Positions 62,494 through 64,000 of a DNA stretch of 64,000 nucleotides are shown here, piece after piece (position 1 is the first letter of the stretch; every line of letters begins with the position of its first letter). The stretch is taken from NCBI GenBank assembly GCA_016927185.1, contig JAFGND010000006.1, positions 36,675-100,674 of the forward strand, given 5' to 3'. Origin of the DNA: Candidatus Coatesiibacteriota bacterium. Its GTDB lineage: Bacteria; JAFGND01. Both the position numbers and the translations under genes were made by a program. Below the pieces are notes generated by a model that had not been told where the DNA came from, did no database searches, and worked only from the letters and a program-made list of their open reading frames with translations.

Positions 62494-64000
62494 TCATTTC
62501 TCTCCTTTCTGAGGATGTGGTCTGCTCTTTTCCAGTAAGTCCTTGTTGACTTTTACTGGCTTCCTGTTCTTATCCTGGCGGAGATAACCTACTATCCTGT
62601 TCTCTGCTGTAAAATACTTTTTTGCAATTCGCTTTATATCTTCAGGAGTTATCTTTTCGTAGTAGTTTAATTTCTCCCTGTCATAATTCCAGTTTCCAGT
62701 GTTTATTTGTGATAAAGCAAGACTCATTGCTAGCCAGGTATTATCCTTCCACTTCCAGACCATTGAAGCTTTTATCAAAGTCAAAACTTTTTTAAGTTCA
62801 TCTGCTGATACCGATTCGCTCTTAAGCTTTTCCAGTTCAGAATATATTTCTCTTTCAAGCATTTCCAGATCCACTTCCTGAAATGGAATAGCTTCTATTG
62901 TAAAAAGCCCAGGTCCTCTTGGCCCTGGATCACCGGTATCTGCATATACTCCTGTAGCCAGCTTTTTATCCAAAACCAGATTCCTGTAAAGTCTTGAGGT
63001 TTTGCCGTTTGCAAGAATATCTGAAATGATGCTTAAAACATATGCTTCCTCATTCCCCTCAGGAGTATACCTGGGTTCGGATGGCATATGATATGAAATA
63101 ACTAACGTTGGATTATTCCAGTGCCAGACTGTTACCTTTCTTTCTCCCTCCTGAGGCAGCTCTCCACTCCATACGGGAGGAATTTGCTTGCCCTTTTTCC
63201 ATCTCCCGAAATACTTTTCGGCCAGGCTTTTCACCTCACCGACATCTACATCTCCAACTATCGCAGCAACTGCATTATTGGGAATATAATAAATACTGAA
63301 GTATTCCCATACCTTCTTTAGTGTATATGTTCTTATATCACCATAAAAACCTATTACTGGATAACGCTGAGGATGCTGAAGAAACGAAACTCCTAATACA
63401 GCATTGTAGAGTTTATTGTCTCCATGGTTTTGTCCCGTTCTATATTCTTCTGTAACAACATCTCTTTCCTGATAAAATTCCCTGAAAGATGGATTTATGA
63501 ATCTTTCTGATTCCATCAAGAACCAAAGTTCAAGCTTATTTGATGGCAAAGAAATATAATAAGTCGTGTTCGACTTGCTTGTCCATGCATTTTTCTCTAT
63601 TTCACCAGCTCTTGAATATATCATATCCCATTCTCTATCAATAATTAATTTTTTCTCTTCATTTTGTAAATCCTTCAGTTTTTTTTCAAGCTCCTCTTTC
63701 CTGTTCAATGCTTCCTTTGATGTCTGCCCAAACAAAGAGGCAAGCTCTCTTCCTATTGTTTCTATATCATCTATAATCCTCTTTTCCTTTTTCCAGTTCA
63801 TTGTTCCTATAACAGGAGTTCCCTTGAACATCATGTGTTCTATCATATGGCTTATTCCAGTTATACCAAGATGCTCATCAACTCCACCCACCTTAAAGAC
63901 TATAACTCCTGAGAATATGGGAATTTCAGGTCTTGGAACAACAATAAATGTCATCCCATTATCCAGAGTGAAGATATTGATATTTTTATCAACATCCTGC
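62494..64000 (-). CDS. M16 zinc metallopeptidase, catalytic subunit (5' end outside window)
   Basis: At least 502 residues; the frame stays open to the window edge and the family start (INIFTLDNGMTFIVV) is upstream of the first Met. Zinc motif HxxEH is intact: SHMIEHMMFKGT. A later Glu region (KLELWFLMESERF; DVVTEEYR) and GDVDVGEVKSLAEKYF complete the domain. A second M16 repeat follows. Partner of the next gene, which is coupled by 1 bp. Processes secreted peptides, probably in the periplasm. Confidence 0.9.
   Translation of the reverse strand, partial: QDVDKNINIFTLDNGMTFIVVPRPEIPIFSGVIVFKVGGVDEHLGITGISHMIEHMMFKGTPVIGTMNWKKEKRIIDDIETIGRELASLFGQTSKEALNRKEELEKKLKDLQNEEKKLIIDREWDMIYSRAGEIEKNAWTSKSNTTYYISLPSNKLELWFLMESERFINPSFREFYQERDVVTEEYRTGQNHGDNKLYNAVLGVSFLQHPQRYPVIGFYGDIRTYTLKKVWEYFSIYYIPNNAVAAIVGDVDVGEVKSLAEKYFGRWKKGKQIPPVWSGELPQEGERKVTVWHWNNPTLVISYHMPSEPRYTPEGNEEAYVLSIISDILANGKTSRLYRNLVLDKKLATGVYADTGDPGPRGPGLFTIEAIPFQEVDLEMLEREIYSELEKLKSESVSADELKKVLTLIKASMVWKWKDNTWLAMSLALSQINTGNWNYDREKLNYYEKITPEDIKRIAKKYFTAENRIVGYLRQDKNRKPVKVNKDLLEKSRPHPQKGEK

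Noticed and set aside
1..64000. tRNA, rRNA, CRISPR arrays, insertion sequences, phage genes
   Set aside because: Looked for TTCGAATCC-type arms, spaced direct repeats and transposase or integrase motifs; none convincing.

Overview
The window is dense, AT-rich bacterial DNA with no rRNA, tRNA, CRISPR array or insertion sequence that I could recognise. The encoded cell is a Gram-negative-type (diderm) bacterium: it has a TolC-family outer-membrane factor, a porin-like barrel, several lipoproteins and secreted beta-propeller proteins, and lipopolysaccharide or surface-glycan genes. Five secreted proteins end in a type IX-style/FlgD-like C-terminal domain (YPNPF-like start, LYDxxGR-like middle, a short strand with K/R at the end). 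Such domains are common in the FCB group and in uncultured lineages such as Cloacimonadota, WOR-3 or Delongbacteria; I cannot name the phylum from this sequence. TGA ends several conserved genes (rpsP, the 5' M16 peptidase), so the standard code applies.

Layout. 1-2.2 kb: HEAT/TPR protein followed by a secreted propeller. 2.3-4.6 kb: NodU/CmcH-type carbamoyltransferase with its SxtJ-like membrane partner. 4.8-9.0 kb: short-form alanyl-tRNA synthetase, a receiver protein, HolB and CheD. 9.3-13.7 kb: one operon of a receiver-like acidic protein, IMP dehydrogenase, a PseG-like hydrolase and a GT9 transferase. 13.7-17.1 kb (minus): DUF5683-like protein, GlmU-like protein, TolC and a small zinc-ribbon protein. 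17.2-20.9 kb: remnant amino-acid permease, FolC, NadB. 21-28.6 kb: sorting-domain proteins, a lipoprotein and a membrane pyrophosphatase. 28.8-32 kb: a divergent YchF GTPase and two tandem secreted ankyrin proteins.

32-39.9 kb: a GT-C transferase, a Tat-exported DUF362 protein, an O-antigen-ligase/ABC-2-permease fusion, a putative esterase with Cys in the nucleophile position, and a MORN protein. 40-43.6 kb: ffh-rpsP-rimM followed by a B12-type radical SAM enzyme. 43.7-46.5 kb: a porin-like barrel, a beta-helix gene interrupted by an in-frame TGA, and a cysteine-peptidase-like unknown. 46.6-54.5 kb: GT2, a DUF374 acyltransferase, a LolD/FtsX-like ABC transporter with an unknown third gene, and a radical SAM/GT-C pair. 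54.5-64 kb: RNase HIII with an enlarged N-terminus, a CrtC/AttH-like lipoprotein, DUF2059, a papain-family secreted protease, another radical SAM enzyme, a MORN protein and two M16 peptidases, the last running off the right edge.

Housekeeping genes are mixed with envelope and surface-glycan genes, and many neighbours overlap by 4-24 bp. No single defence or mobile system is present. The most unusual items are the ligase/permease fusion at 35.9-38.0 kb, the TGA-interrupted beta-helix, the collapsed permease, and the Tat signal combined with a type IX-like tail. No gap between genes exceeds 300 bp.
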